A stretch of 64,000 bases of DNA from Pseudobdellovibrionaceae bacterium (GCA_016719575.1 JADJYV010000009.1:1-64000), one strand, 5' to 3'. Positions 1-8,569 are shown, counted from the first letter of the stretch. The notes: generated by a model from the letters alone, not told the origin. Numbers and translations: made by a program.

Positions 1-2
1 CT

Positions 3-230
3 CACAAAGCCGGATGGGCCAATTCTTCGGATGTTGTAAAGAGAAAGCTCGATCAGTTGAATGCCGCGACCTCTCTGAATGACCTAAAAGCCCCTCCAAA
101 CAACAAATTGGAGGCCCTTAGGGGATATTTGGCAGGTCGCCACAGCATTCGCGTGAATGATCAATGGCGAGTGGTATTTGAATGGACGGATCTAGGTCCC
201 GCAAAAGTACGGGTCATGGACTATCACTGA
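3..230 (+). CDS. higB: HigB-type toxin, RelE/ParE fold (5' end outside window)
   Basis: An open frame enters from the window edge and ends in TGA at 228-230, giving the last 75 residues of a RelE-superfamily toxin. The C-terminal block with Arg-His-Ser-Ile-Arg-Val-Asn-Asp-Gln-Trp-Arg followed by a beta strand ending Val-Met-Asp-Tyr-His is the hallmark of HigB/plasmid maintenance killer proteins, which are ribosome-dependent mRNA endonucleases. An antitoxin of the HigA family starts 14 bases downstream, so toxin-first order fits the higBA arrangement. The start codon and N-terminus are not visible. Family recognition is strong; activity is inferred. Confidence 0.85.
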   Translation, partial: HKAGWANSSDVVKRKLDQLNAATSLNDLKAPPNNKLEALRGYLAGRHSIRVNDQWRVVFEWTDLGPAKVRVMDYH

Positions 231-244
231 ATGGAGAATGAAAT

Positions 245-544
245 ATGAAAAAAATGACACGCAAACCAACATCCCCTGGTGAAATGCTCAACGAAGAGTT
301 TTTGAAGCCGATGGAGCTGACCCAGCGCAAGTTTGCCGATCACATCGGTGTAGAGGTAAAAACGATCAATCGGATTGTCAACGAGCGTCAGGCATTAACC
401 CCAGAGCTTGCGGCCAAATTTGCCGCTGCATTCAGTATGTCGGTTGAATTTTGGCTGAATCTGCAAATGAGCTTGGATATATGGAACCTGAATAAAAGCC
501 ATCCGAGCCTTCCCAAGCCCCTGGTGAAGTCACGAGCCAGTTAG
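245..544 (+). CDS. higA: HigA-family antitoxin (XRE helix-turn-helix)
   Basis: 99 residues, usual length for HigA. The N-terminal motif Ser-Pro-Gly-Glu-Met-Leu-Asn-Glu-Glu-Phe-Leu-Lys-Pro and the following Gln-Arg-Lys-Phe-Ala-Asp-His-Ile-Gly helix-turn-helix (about residues 25-60) are typical of the HigA/VapI antidote family. The protein would bind and neutralise the upstream HigB and repress the shared promoter. The toxin stop and this ATG are 14 bases apart, so the pair is cotranscribed. The C-terminal Asn-Leu-Gln segment after the HTH is also normal for the family. No truncation seen. Confidence 0.92.
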   Translation: MKKMTRKPTSPGEMLNEEFLKPMELTQRKFADHIGVEVKTINRIVNERQALTPELAAKFAAAFSMSVEFWLNLQMSLDIWNLNKSHPSLPKPLVKSRAS

Positions 545-550
545 GTCTAG

Positions 551-600
551 GTCACGACACCAGGTTCGATACTCGTCCCACTTGCCCCGCCAATTTTTCC
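551..600 (-). repeat. Degenerate dispersed repeat (tRNA-3'-end-like), copy 1
   Basis: Read on the minus strand this begins AAAAATTGGCGGGG and runs to GAGTATCGAACCTGG. The same order of blocks, an A-rich stretch, ATTGGCG, about 15-20 bases, then (T)CGAACCTGG or GAACTG, recurs at 46271, 53001, 57386 and 61941. TGG at the start and TCGAACC inside look like the reverse complement of a tRNA CCA end and T-loop, but the stems do not pair, so it is not a working tRNA. Confidence 0.4.
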
Positions 601-720
601 TTATATAAATTCAAATAATTAGATACGATTTTTCGAATGAGGCCATGCAGGTCTCGAACTTTTGAGTTTCCGAATGTAATGGGTTACTACAGATTTGAAT
701 CTTACTGATTCAGAGAAATT

Positions 721-1263
721 ATGGAATTAGTTTTACGAAAACTAAATGAAAATGATGAGCAGTCTTTTTTGGATGGAGCTAAAGAGTGGGAAGATGAAAG
801 TCTGAGTTGGTACAGCTTTATTTGGAAACCAGGTATGAGATTTCAGGAAATGTTATCTTCCTTACAAAAAGAAACAGTCGGAATAGATTTATTGCCAGGA
901 AGAGTTCCCCATACAATGCTTTACGGATTTCTTGATGGAAAAATTGTTGGTCGGGTTAGCGTAAGACATGAACTGAATGAATATTTAAGAAAACGTGGTG
1001 GCCACATTGGTTATGCCGTGGCCAAAAAATTTCGTAATAAAGGTTATGCAACCGAAATGGTTCGTCAGGCGATGGGCTACTGTAAGCAAATTGGTATCTC
1101 CTCGATTATGATAACTTGCGCCGATGGCAATATTCCATCTTGGAAAATTATAGAAAGATTTAATGGCAAACTAGAAGATCGCATCTGGGATGAAGAAGAT
1201 AAGGAAATGATTCGTCGGTATTGGATCACTTTTAGTTCATATCGATCAAATGCGAACCTTTGA
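721..1263 (+). CDS. GNAT family N-acetyltransferase
   Basis: 180 residues. A GNAT acetyl-CoA binding core is visible around residues 95-120 (Ile-Gly-Tyr-Ala-Val then Arg-Asn-Lys-Gly-Tyr-Ala-Thr-Glu), matching motif A of the COG3981-like predicted acetyltransferases; the substrate is not known. It lies between two toxin-antitoxin pairs, and the following frame starts directly after its stop, so it may be read through into the toxin downstream. Base composition is more AT-rich than the flanking HigBA pair. Family call is firm, substrate unknown. Confidence 0.85.
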   Translation: MELVLRKLNENDEQSFLDGAKEWEDESLSWYSFIWKPGMRFQEMLSSLQKETVGIDLLPGRVPHTMLYGFLDGKIVGRVSVRHELNEYLRKRGGHIGYAVAKKFRNKGYATEMVRQAMGYCKQIGISSIMITCADGNIPSWKIIERFNGKLEDRIWDEEDKEMIRRYWITFSSYRSNANL

Positions 1264-1506
1264 GTGAGGGAGATGGACAGACGTTTTACAGATCGAGATA
1301 GAAAATGTCATAAAGTTATGACATACCTGAACATGGCGCGCAAAGAGTTGCGGATTAAAGATCATACCGGGCAATTTCTAGTTTTTTATTTTACGAAACA
1401 GGCTGATGCGATTTTGGTTTTTCATTTGTTTAAAAAGAAGACTCAAGAAACGCCCGTGCAAGAAATTGAAACTGGTAAAAAACGTTTGAAGGAGATGAAG
1501 TCATGA
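1264..1506 (+). CDS. RelE/HigB2-type toxin, probably N-terminally short
   Basis: 80 residues; phage-derived Gp49-like/HigB2 toxins are usually about 105-115. The diagnostic block Glu-Leu-Arg-Ile-Lys-Asp-His-Thr-Gly-Gln-Phe, then Val-Phe-Tyr-Phe, and a C-terminal Phe-Lys-Lys-Lys-Thr-Gln-Glu-Thr-Pro are all present. The first 30 or so residues do not look like the family, which suggests loss or frameshift of the true N-terminus; toxin activity is doubtful. Its stop overlaps the ATG of the antitoxin gene by four bases (ATGA). An alternative is a genuine short variant. Confidence 0.7.
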   Translation: MREMDRRFTDRDRKCHKVMTYLNMARKELRIKDHTGQFLVFYFTKQADAILVFHLFKKKTQETPVQEIETGKKRLKEMKS

Positions 1507-1790
1507 AAAATTTTAAAGAAGCTAAAAACATTCAAGAGCTTTGCAAAATTCTAGGGCTTCCTGCGAGCGAAGGTCCAAGGGTCAGAATGCGAGTCGACTT
1601 GGCAATTGCAATCCGACATCTGATAGAACGAAAAAAAATGACTCATCAGCAAGCCGCAGAAAAAAGTGGTGTCGGTCGTACAGTGATCACGGCGATCATG
1701 AATGGAAATTTGCAAAAAATTACGACGGACCGTTTGATTGATATCGCCCAGGGACTGGGGTTAAAAGTTCAACTGAAAATTGCATCTTAG
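1503..1790 (+). CDS. HigA2-like XRE antitoxin
   Basis: 95 residues with a central helix-turn-helix (about residues 38-75: Met-Thr-His-Gln-Gln-Ala-Ala-Glu-Lys-Ser-Gly-Val-Gly-Arg) and a C-terminal strand ending in Leu-Lys-Val-Gln-Leu, as in HTH_37/HigA2 antitoxins. Starts within the stop of the toxin gene, so translation is coupled. It would antagonise the toxin and autoregulate. Even if the toxin is damaged, the antitoxin looks intact. Confidence 0.88.
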   Translation: MKNFKEAKNIQELCKILGLPASEGPRVRMRVDLAIAIRHLIERKKMTHQQAAEKSGVGRTVITAIMNGNLQKITTDRLIDIAQGLGLKVQLKIAS

Positions 1791-2134
1791 AATCACTTGC
1801 GGAATACAATTTTTAGCTTTAGGGGCAACATTGGGTATTGGTGGGTCTATTGACGATCTGACTCGCCATATGGCGACTTCTGCAAAACATGCCTACGAGT
1901 TTGACCGACCAAATCAATTATGCAAAATTTAGGAAGGCCATGACGGAACCAAAACCGCGCCCTCCATAAACAAAACAGTAAATCGAAGGAATGCCGCTGC
2001 TAGTTGGGGGCTTTCCGCTTAAGCTCAAATCAAGTAATTTGAATTGCCAGCCAAAAGGCTCTTACTTTCTCAAAATCGTAAGAGATCTAGGAAAAATATT
2101 TTAGGAAATTAAATTTGGAGTATGTATGTAAGTT
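1791..2134. other. Gene-free stretch
   Basis: About 340 AT-rich bases between the second toxin-antitoxin pair and a terminator hairpin. No convincing open frame, repeat or RNA gene was recognised. Confidence 0.5.
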
Positions 2135-2159
2135 AAACCGAGGTCGCGACTCTCGGTTT
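2135..2159. terminator. Bidirectional terminator hairpin
   Basis: AAACCGAG (2135-2142) and CTCGGTTT (2152-2159) form a perfect 8-bp stem around a 9-base loop containing GTCGCGAC. It is followed by a T-rich tail on the plus strand and lies just past the end of the minus-strand lipoprotein gene. Confidence 0.65.
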
Positions 2160-2178
2160 TGTCGAACGGCGGACATTC

Positions 2179-2673
2179 TTACTTTTGTTGGGAATTAATC
2201 CATAGAGCCACGGCCCCCACCGCCGCTTCTGCGGGCTGGCAAGCCTTGTTAAATTCAATGGTTTCATTCGAGGACAAATCGAGGGCCTTCACGACGACTT
2301 TGCGTTGAAGGGTTCTATTAGTCATATCGATTTTGATAGGCTCGGCACTGGCCAAGGCATCAAAAATAGACTTTTCATAGATAACTTCATTTTGTTTTAG
2401 AGAGGCAATTTTAGATCGGCTCGCGAAAACTCCCTCACTTTTATGGTAAATATCGCCCTTGTAATCAATATCAGTTTTACTCTCTGAACATCCCCAAAAT
2501 AAAAACACGCATTTGCCAACTTTGGTCACGCTGCGGTCCTGTACGTGGACAGTGTGAGGCCCTATAAGCGGTTGTTCTTTCCACACTTTACAGGTGGGAG
2601 ATTCTTTCAGTTCTTGAGTCGAAGTACAGCCAATAAAAAATATCGTCATAAATAATAGAATAAATGATTTCAT
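2179..2673 (-). CDS. Small lipoprotein, unknown function
   Basis: About 164 residues. The likely start is the Met at 2673, giving a short signal peptide ending in the lipobox Phe-Phe-Ile-Gly-Cys; a longer frame up to 2712 would bury this signal. The mature part has several Cys residues and a closing Ala-Val-Gly-Ala-Val-Ala-Leu-Trp segment. No domain recognised. It starts 5 bases after the stop of the upstream lipoprotein gene, so the two form an operon. Confidence 0.75.
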   Translation of the reverse strand: MKSFILLFMTIFFIGCTSTQELKESPTCKVWKEQPLIGPHTVHVQDRSVTKVGKCVFLFWGCSESKTDIDYKGDIYHKSEGVFASRSKIASLKQNEVIYEKSIFDALASAEPIKIDMTNRTLQRKVVVKALDLSSNETIEFNKACQPAEAAVGAVALWINSQQK

Positions 2674-2677
2674 AGGA

Positions 2678-3184
2678 CTATCTCGCGCAGCGGATGAGTT
2701 TGAAAGAACCATTCACATAGTTTTGGCTGTCGTATTTACCTAAAAAAGAACCAACGACCTCAGTATCGGTGATAGCTTCGATTTTAACTTTGCCGTCAAA
2801 GACGAACATATTGATACCCCCCTGGTCGTTTTGATAAAAGAAAGTGGCGGATTGCATCGGATTGCCCTCGCCGAAGATGGTTTCGCCTGGTTTTACAGAC
2901 GTCCGAGTCATCACACTCACTTTGCCAAAATTTAAACCTGAACAAGGGTCGGCAAACGCTTCGTTATTCAAAACTATCTCGATACGTTGGGGGTCATCAT
3001 ATACGGGCTTAGCTGTCCCTGAAACGAATGTCCATGGAGTGCCACCGATCAAACCGCTGGCGGTCTCGTTTCGATAGGGCGTTTCTTGGGGTTTCTGTTC
3101 GCCAATATTTTGGCCGTCGACGGTCATTTTGGCATTGCAGGCGGCGAGGGCGATTGCACAGAAAATAATTAGACTTTTTTTCAT
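2678..3184 (-). CDS. Lipoprotein, unknown function
   Basis: About 168 residues from the ATG at 3184, chosen because AAGGAG lies 5-6 bases upstream and the product then starts with a clean lipoprotein signal (Met-Lys-Lys-Ser-Leu-Ile-Ile-Phe-Cys ... Leu-Ala-Ala-Cys). The mature domain contains Gly-Gly-Thr-Pro-Trp-Thr-Phe-Val-Ser-Gly-Thr-Ala, a pattern of small beta-rich periplasmic proteins, but no named family was identified. First gene of a two-lipoprotein operon on the minus strand. Confidence 0.75.
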   Translation of the reverse strand: MKKSLIIFCAIALAACNAKMTVDGQNIGEQKPQETPYRNETASGLIGGTPWTFVSGTAKPVYDDPQRIEIVLNNEAFADPCSGLNFGKVSVMTRTSVKPGETIFGEGNPMQSATFFYQNDQGGINMFVFDGKVKIEAITDTEVVGSFLGKYDSQNYVNGSFKLIRCAR

Positions 3185-3373
3185 AAGAACTCCTTTGTGT
3201 TTTTCCAAACATTAGAAGTGGAGAAAAATCATTGCAAATATTTCGGGACAAAAGCGTTCGTTGACGTTCGATGAGTTCGTGCGGGGACAGGGTGTATCGT
3301 TTGCCCTATATTATTTCCATCTAACGCCAGGTTCTATTAGACAAAGCCAGGATTTCAAGTTAGCCCTTATTTT

Positions 3374-4179
3374 ATGATTTTTGAAATGACGGATTACAGA
3401 GACATCCTCCATGCCGAGTTAAAAAAGCGCTGCGATGCTAACGCTAGTTATTCTCTGCGCGCCTTTGCAGGAAAGCTCAAAATACCGGCCTCCACGCTGA
3501 GCGAGGTTTTAAATCGTAAGGCCGGACTGTCCCTAGCCAAAGCCAAATTTATATCAGCAAACCTCAATTTAAGCGATATTGAGCAGGACTATTTCGTCAC
3601 TTTGGTCGAAAGTTTTCATGCAAGGTCCAAGCGTGATCGAGAATTAGCCAAAATCCGACTTCTGAAGTTTCAGAACACACGCTCCAAGAAACTGGATGTG
3701 GACACCTGGAAGGTCATAGGCAATTGGTATCACGCCGGCATTTTGGAGCTCTCAAAGGTTCAAAATTTTCAGTCTGAACCTCGGTGGATTGCAAAAGCTT
3801 TGGGAATATCGCCGAAAGAGGCTCGTCAGGCCTGCGATCGCCTCGTACGGTTAGGAATTTTGCGATTAGACGGAAAAAATTTAAAGCCAACCGGGCTTTG
3901 GTTGCTAAAATCACCAGAGGAAATCCCCTCGGACATAATTAAGCAGTTTCACGTCACGCTATTAAAAAAGCCTCGGAAGGAATTTATAAGCAAGCGATCG
4001 ATCGGCGTAACTACAGCTCGTTGCTGATGGCCATAAGTAATGAAAAGCTGCCCGACGCCAAAAAACTCATTGCCGAGTTCAACCAGAAACTGAGCACGCT
4101 GATGACCAGTGCCAAAGACCGCAACAGCTTGTATTGTTTTAGCACTCAGCTATTTCATGTGGGAGAAGATGTTCAATGA
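3374..4179 (+). CDS. TIGR02147-family regulator, complete only by -1 frame change at A AAA AAG
   Basis: The zero frame runs 3374-4027 and gives an N-terminal HTH-like domain (Leu-Arg-Ala-Phe-Ala-Gly-Lys-Leu ... Ser-Thr-Leu-Ser-Glu-Val-Leu-Asn) and the central domain of TIGR02147 proteins, a family common in Bdellovibrio and Fibrobacter. Family homology then continues in the -1 frame from 3970 (Gly-Ile-Tyr-Lys-Gln-Ala-Ile ... Lys-Leu-Pro-Asp-Ala-Lys-Lys-Leu-Ile) to TGA at 4177-4179, about 268 residues in total. The change of frame falls exactly on the heptamer A AAA AAG at 3964-3970. It could be programmed slippage, a real mutation or a lost base in an A run. The stop overlaps the ATG of the LRR gene at 4176. 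Confidence 0.8.
3964..3970 (+). promoter_or_regulatory. Candidate -1 slippery heptamer
   Basis: A AAA AAG in the correct phase for simultaneous -1 slippage (zero-frame codons TTA AAA AAG). The -1 frame downstream carries the conserved C-terminus of the TIGR02147 protein. A CGATCGATCG palindrome lies about 15 bases downstream. Confidence 0.35.
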
Positions 4180-5930
4180 AGTATTTTTTAGTTGCTTTGG
4201 TAATGGTTTTTTGCAATCCACTTCGGCAAAGACCATTGGAAGCGTCGTAAATGTACCGGGAGCATTAAAGGAACCTATGCTGTCGACTACTTGCGGATGC
4301 GGAAAGAGGCCCCAGATTTGGCGCCGCACACTCATTTTGTTATTCAAGCTGGCATTTTGCAGTACCTTGGATATTATGGACTCTCCATTTCTGCAAGCCA
4401 TTTTTTTTCAAGCGCAAAACCCAATACAAATTTCGATACCTTTAATGTTTGGCAAGAGGCCTCCTTTGGTTTTGATAAGATTCCTCTGGATAAAACAAAG
4501 CTTTCTATCCCTCCAGAGTGTCAGCCTGAAAACAACCAACTGTTCCCAGTTCTCGTTTTAGAAAACAACTCCAACAATCGAATTATTTCATTTGATCCAA
4601 ATTTGTATATGAACCTAAAAGCTCAGGATTTGCTGCAAGCACAAATTCTAGTCAGCCGCCTTTGGCTCAGTGAGTTTACAGATGACGACGACCTCATTTT
4701 TGAGATTAACCAATTGTGGTACCGCAAAGGCTTGCTGAAGGAGCCTCAAAACTTAGAACAACTGAAAAAACTTTTCCAACAATTGTTGCTTTCAGAAAAA
4801 AGAAGTGATTCGATTTGCGAGCGGTCACAATACATATTACGCGCGCTTCAACGTGTGCTAAGAAAAAATTGCGATCAGATAACGGGCGCGGATCTGGCGA
4901 GAGTTATCGAGATTGATATTCAGGATAAGGATCGAAACTCAATTAGTTTCGATGAGTTTGAGTTGAGAAAGATAGACCTTGCTGGATTGACTCAATTGAA
5001 AAAAATTATAGTCCATGATGTGTATTGGTTTGGAATCAGTTTGTTGGAAGGTTTTTTTGCAAATGCACCTCAGCTGCAACATTTGGACTTAGAAAACGTG
5101 ACCTTGGATAAACTTCGTAGGCAACAGCTTCCGGTCAGCCAGAGTCTTCTATCGCTTTCAATCGATGATAGCAATTTGTTGGAAATTCAAGCAGATGCTT
5201 TTGAAAATGTTTTCAGCAAGGACCCGACTGCGGACATTAGAATGATCTTTTCGCACGGATATCTTGAGCATTTTGACTCAACCCAAATTATAGGGCTTGA
5301 AAATTTAAAACAGATCTCTCTGAAAAACATGCTGGTGAGTGGAGTTTTGGATTTGTCAAAATTGAATGCATTAGAGGTGTTGGACTTGGAGCGCACTCGT
5401 AATTTCTATGGTGTGCTCCGTGCGGATCACCCTCACTTAAAAAAGCTAGTTCTATCCTCAACAATGACTCGAGATTTTAAAGTGGAAGGTCCCTGGCCTC
5501 AGTTGGAATACCTGGATGCCAGTAATTACACTGCTAGCCATTTTCCTCCGGCACTTTGGTTTCATGGATTTCCGAATTTGAAGTCTCTAAATGTATCCTA
5601 TAATTCCTTGACCGTTCCAAATGGTCAAAGTCCAGCGGATTCGGTTTTTCGAAGCTCGTTCATCTTGAGTACGTGAGTTTTATGGACACCAATTTTATTT
5701 CTGATCAGAACAACGGTTATAATGGTCATAATGCGTATCTGGTGAAATTGATTGGTGAAGAGCTCCCTCCAAACGTCAAATTATTAGAAGTTTGCCTTCA
5801 GTCCTGGCGCGGGCAAAATTTGGAAATTGTTAGAGAAATTATGAAGAAGCAAATGATAAAACGACCAGAACTGAAAATACGCACTAAGACTGACTGTTTA
5901 AATGGGGAGTGGCTTGATGTGGCTCTTTAA
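4176..5930 (+). pseudogene. Secreted leucine-rich-repeat protein, frame broken twice
   Basis: Starts at ATG 4176 inside the regulator stop (ATGA) with a hydrophobic signal sequence (Met-Lys-Tyr-Phe-Leu-Val-Ala-Leu-Val-Met-Val-Phe). The frame is lost at the T6 run 4207-4212 and resumes in another frame through a long open stretch to 5676. It is lost again near the T5 run about 5648-5652, where one more T would join it to the frame ending at 5930. The body carries irregular LRR units (Leu-Gln-His-Leu-Asp-Leu-Glu-Asn, Leu-Glu-Val-Leu-Asp-Leu-Glu, Leu-Lys-Ser-Leu-Asn-Val-Ser), consistent with an exported protein-binding surface. Function unknown. If the two runs are sequencing errors, this is a single intact gene of about 580 residues. 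Confidence 0.65.
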
Positions 5931-6944
5931 TATTTTATTTTTGGCACTTTCAAATTTTTCATGGGCAACTGGCGGCGATGGGACCTTGGTGGGAAACGGC
6001 GGTAACGTTGTGTTCTGTCAGCCGGGGCAATGCAGAAATTTTCCGGCTTTTACACTTTGGACTATCTTTTGGACTTCCGTCAAACTGGTGAGTTTTCCAA
6101 ATTGGCGCAGGTTCCAGACTGGGAGGCTTCTCGCGATCGGATTTCACAAGGTTTAAAAAGACTGTCACCAGTTCTAATGAAAAGTTTTTTGGATTTTACT
6201 CAAAGTGTAATGGCTAAAAACGTTGTAAAAGGTCGAGAATGGATTCGATGGGATTTAAGCAAAACACTTATAGACGATCAAGAAATCTCGCGGCGATTGC
6301 CCATAAACTGTTATAAGTCTGACAAGTTGACCTTGAACCTTTTTCAAACGGTCGTGAGAAGTTACGGAAGCACTGCCGTGGAATATCGATACCAAAATGA
6401 TATTCTAGAAAATTTGCGCTTGCAGAATCCCCTGCAATTTTCATTTTTCATCGTGCACGAGTGGCTTTGGGATTTCACTCAAAATGTGAGCGACTTGCGC
6501 CGTTTGAATTGGGTTCTACATAGCGAAGGCTTTAACGTCCTAGAGCCGGAAGTGTGGGATCGTTTTTTTGTGCGCACTCAGTTTTTCAACCGAAACCTGC
6601 CAGTATGCCACCGCTCTGAGGCGGTCAAATATCAGCTTGAAAAAGTAACCGGTCTTGCTTGCCAACATATTAAAGACGAGGATTTAGAAAAAATCGAAAG
6701 TCTTGAGCTTAGTGCACTTCCACGGGACTATGTTTTTCGCTCTGGAGACTTCGCTCGTTTGTATTCGCTTCGCTCACTCGGATTAAACCACAACCCTCAG
6801 ATTTTAGATCGTATTCCACCATATTCTTTTAATGATCTTCTAAACCTGGAGGTTGTGTATGCACTCGGTAGCGGTTTTGATAAGTTGCCGACCGATTTAG
6901 CAGACGGGGCAGCAAAGGCCAAAGTTAGGACTCTCGAGAAATAG
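5917..6944 (+). pseudogene. Second secreted LRR-like protein, one frame break
   Basis: ATG at 5917, preceded by GGGGAG, opens a signal peptide (Leu-Phe-Asn-Ile-Leu-Phe-Leu-Ala-Leu-Ser) and the Gly-Asn-Gly-Gly-Asn-Val-Val-Phe-Cys segment often seen at the mature N-terminus of Bdellovibrio secreted proteins. At the G4 run 6024-6027 one base appears missing; the remaining about 300 residues continue in the frame to 6944 and end in LRR-like units (Leu-Arg-Ser-Leu-Gly-Leu-Asn-His-Asn). It overlaps the end of the preceding LRR gene by 14 bases, so regulator and both LRR genes form one operon. Confidence 0.65.
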
Positions 6945-6946
6945 TT

Positions 6947-7111
6947 GTGTCGTCGATACGACACGTTAACGTCCATCCAGAGTGCGAAAAATTTATTGAA
7001 TTTATGTTCGGACCTTTAGGTATTGGTGATGACGTCAAGATTAAACCGGATGAAGTAAGAATCAAAGGACAGACTTGTATATCTATTTCAATACGGTTCT
7101 TTTGGAAGTGA
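6947..7111 (+). CDS. Possible small protein or detached C-terminus
   Basis: A 54-residue frame from GTG 6947 to TGA 7109-7111 with a protein-like stretch (His-Pro-Glu-Cys-Glu-Lys-Phe-Ile-Glu-Phe, then Lys-Ile-Lys-Pro-Asp-Glu-Val-Arg-Ile-Lys). No ribosome binding site is evident. It could be the remainder of a gene interrupted by the frame changes upstream. The first bases also form a hairpin, GTGTCGT/ACGACAC at 6947-6964. Confidence 0.3.
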   Translation: MSSIRHVNVHPECEKFIEFMFGPLGIGDDVKIKPDEVRIKGQTCISISIRFFWK

Positions 7112-7113
7112 AT

Positions 7114-7620
7114 TTAGTCACGCAGATTAAGCATCACAAATAACTGGTCGTAAAGATTTTGCCCTTGTTTTATTCCACGTGGTTCTAACCCATAAACTTT
7201 AAAGCCACATGACGTGAAAATATGCTGTGCGTTCAGAACGGAAACGGTGGCAACTGCCCGAAGATATTTCAGTTCTTGGTTCTCAGAAGCCTTCGCGATT
7301 AGTGCTTTGAGAAGAGTTTTTCCAATACCCTGATTACGATACCTAGGCAGGACCGCAAGCCCCCAAACAGTTCCCTTGTGTCCAACTGAGTGCTTCTTTT
7401 CTCTTTTTAGACCGATTACTCCGACTAACTCGGAATCTTGAAAATACCCTAAGACAAAATCATCCTGGTTGCTCTTTTCGAGTAGGTTCTTGACCTGCTC
7501 ATCGGTTGCCTTAGACCAATCTTCCGCACCACTGCCAAAGGCTTCAGGATTCAGACCCAAAGCTTCAAGGCGAATATTGTAATAGATTGCGCTATCTTTT
7601 GATTCAAGCTGGCGAACCAA
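7114..7620 (-). CDS. GNAT family N-acetyltransferase
   Basis: 168 residues with a full GNAT core: Gly-Val-Ile-Gly-Leu strand, then Trp-Gly-Leu-Ala-Val-Leu-Pro-Arg-Tyr-Arg-Asn-Gln-Gly-Ile-Gly-Lys-Thr-Leu-Leu, the acetyl-CoA pyrophosphate loop (about residues 88-106), and a C-terminal Ser-Cys-Gly-Phe-Lys-Val-Tyr-Gly. Substrate unknown. Convergent with the LRR genes. No operon partner. Confidence 0.88.
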   Translation of the reverse strand: MVRQLESKDSAIYYNIRLEALGLNPEAFGSGAEDWSKATDEQVKNLLEKSNQDDFVLGYFQDSELVGVIGLKREKKHSVGHKGTVWGLAVLPRYRNQGIGKTLLKALIAKASENQELKYLRAVATVSVLNAQHIFTSCGFKVYGLEPRGIKQGQNLYDQLFVMLNLRD

Positions 7621-7968
7621 GGAACCTCCATATCCCGCCCGATCATTCTATCTCATCCACGCAATTTGGCCATTAGAGGAATCTAATATTGCCACCTGCG
7701 ATATAACACCTCAGCCTATAATTTCTATTTTGCCAAGACGAATTAAAAGCTGATTTTCTAAGAAGCCGCTTCTGCCTGTGACAAATAAATTCATAGGGCC
7801 TTTCAAAACGTTTGGCATGGACCACTGACAACTTCTAGGGATCGATTTTGAATCACGGAGTCAATCAATCCCGCGATCATTAAAAACAAAAACGTGGTGC
7901 GCCAATCTTCTTTTTTCAGACATTATGACAAAAAACGCAAAGAGCTTTTTTAGGCCATGAAAATGGAG
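7621..7968. other. Gene-free stretch
   Basis: About 350 bases between the GNAT gene and the CsbD-like gene. No supported open frame, repeat or RNA was recognised. Confidence 0.5.
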
Positions 7969-8223
7969 CTAATCTCTTAACTTATCCTTCAGTGCCGAAA
8001 TTGACTTATCTTTCGTTTCCTCAAAGCGTTGGTAAATTTCAGAAAGAATTCTCTCCGTTTTGTCTTCAGCTTTTCCATACTTTTGCTGAATTAAACCGCC
8101 CACGGCCTTCATGTCGCCTTTTGTTTGTTCTAACTCGTCGTCTGTCAGTCGCCCCCAGGCTTTTTGAATTTCGCCTTTCATTTCAAGCCAATGACCCTTG
8201 ATTACATTTTGGTTCGCTTTCAT
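7969..8223 (-). CDS. CsbD-like stress protein
   Basis: 84 residues from ATG 8223, preferred over the upstream Met at 8238 because GGGAAAGG sits just ahead of it. The CsbD signature is clear: Asn-Val-Ile-Lys-Gly-His-Trp-Leu-Glu-Met-Lys-Gly, Trp-Gly-Arg-Leu-Thr-Asp-Asp-Glu-Leu, Lys-Gly-Asp-Met. CsbD proteins are small soluble stress-induced proteins of unresolved mechanism. Last gene of a three-gene minus-strand set with an exported 93-residue protein and DUF1328, opposite DUF883 and holin-like genes. Confidence 0.9.
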   Translation of the reverse strand: MKANQNVIKGHWLEMKGEIQKAWGRLTDDELEQTKGDMKAVGGLIQQKYGKAEDKTERILSEIYQRFEETKDKSISALKDKLRD

Positions 8224-8252
8224 AAAAACCTTTCCCACTTTAGTTTCAGTTA

Positions 8253-8534
8253 TTAATTGTCCATTTTATTTTCAATTTCTTTTGCTTTTGTCTTCGATTT
8301 CTCTTTTAAGGTTCTAGCCTTGTGTTTTATTTTTTTTCCAAGACACTGCAACTTTCCATTGACCATTTCGCAACCCTTATCTTCGAGATCTCGGTAATTA
8401 TCTTTTACAGAATCAACGATCTCCCTGGTTTGCGTTTCGACTTTCTCATTTGTTGTCTCTTCCGCCGACAACGAGCCACAAAGTCCCAGAACCAAGATCA
8501 TTAAACTCGCTCTTAAAATTGGTGTTCTCTTCAT
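8253..8534 (-). CDS. Exported helical stress-cluster protein
   Basis: About 93 residues from ATG 8534 (GAGGAT ribosome binding site six bases upstream). An N-terminal signal peptide (Ala-Ser-Leu-Met-Ile-Leu-Val-Leu-Gly-Leu-Cys-Gly ... Ala-Glu) is followed by a short Cys-containing loop (Gly-Cys-Glu-Met-Val-Asn-Gly-Lys-Leu-Gln-Cys) and a very Lys-rich helix. No domain recognised. Likely periplasmic. Sits between csbD-like and DUF1328 genes. Confidence 0.7.
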   Translation of the reverse strand: MKRTPILRASLMILVLGLCGSLSAEETTNEKVETQTREIVDSVKDNYRDLEDKGCEMVNGKLQCLGKKIKHKARTLKEKSKTKAKEIENKMDN

Positions 8535-8569
8535 ATCTAATCCTCTTTTCAAAAAAGTTATTACCGAAT

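Noticed and set aside
551..600. tRNA gene or tRNA fragment (GGTTCGATAC and CCGCCA on the plus strand)
   Set aside because: No acceptor, D or anticodon stem can be formed and the T-stem does not pair; kept only as a dispersed-repeat copy.
4109..4561. 150-codon plus-strand frame across the regulator end and LRR start
   Set aside because: Its translation shows no family features, while the other frames carry the TIGR02147 C-terminus and the LRR protein.
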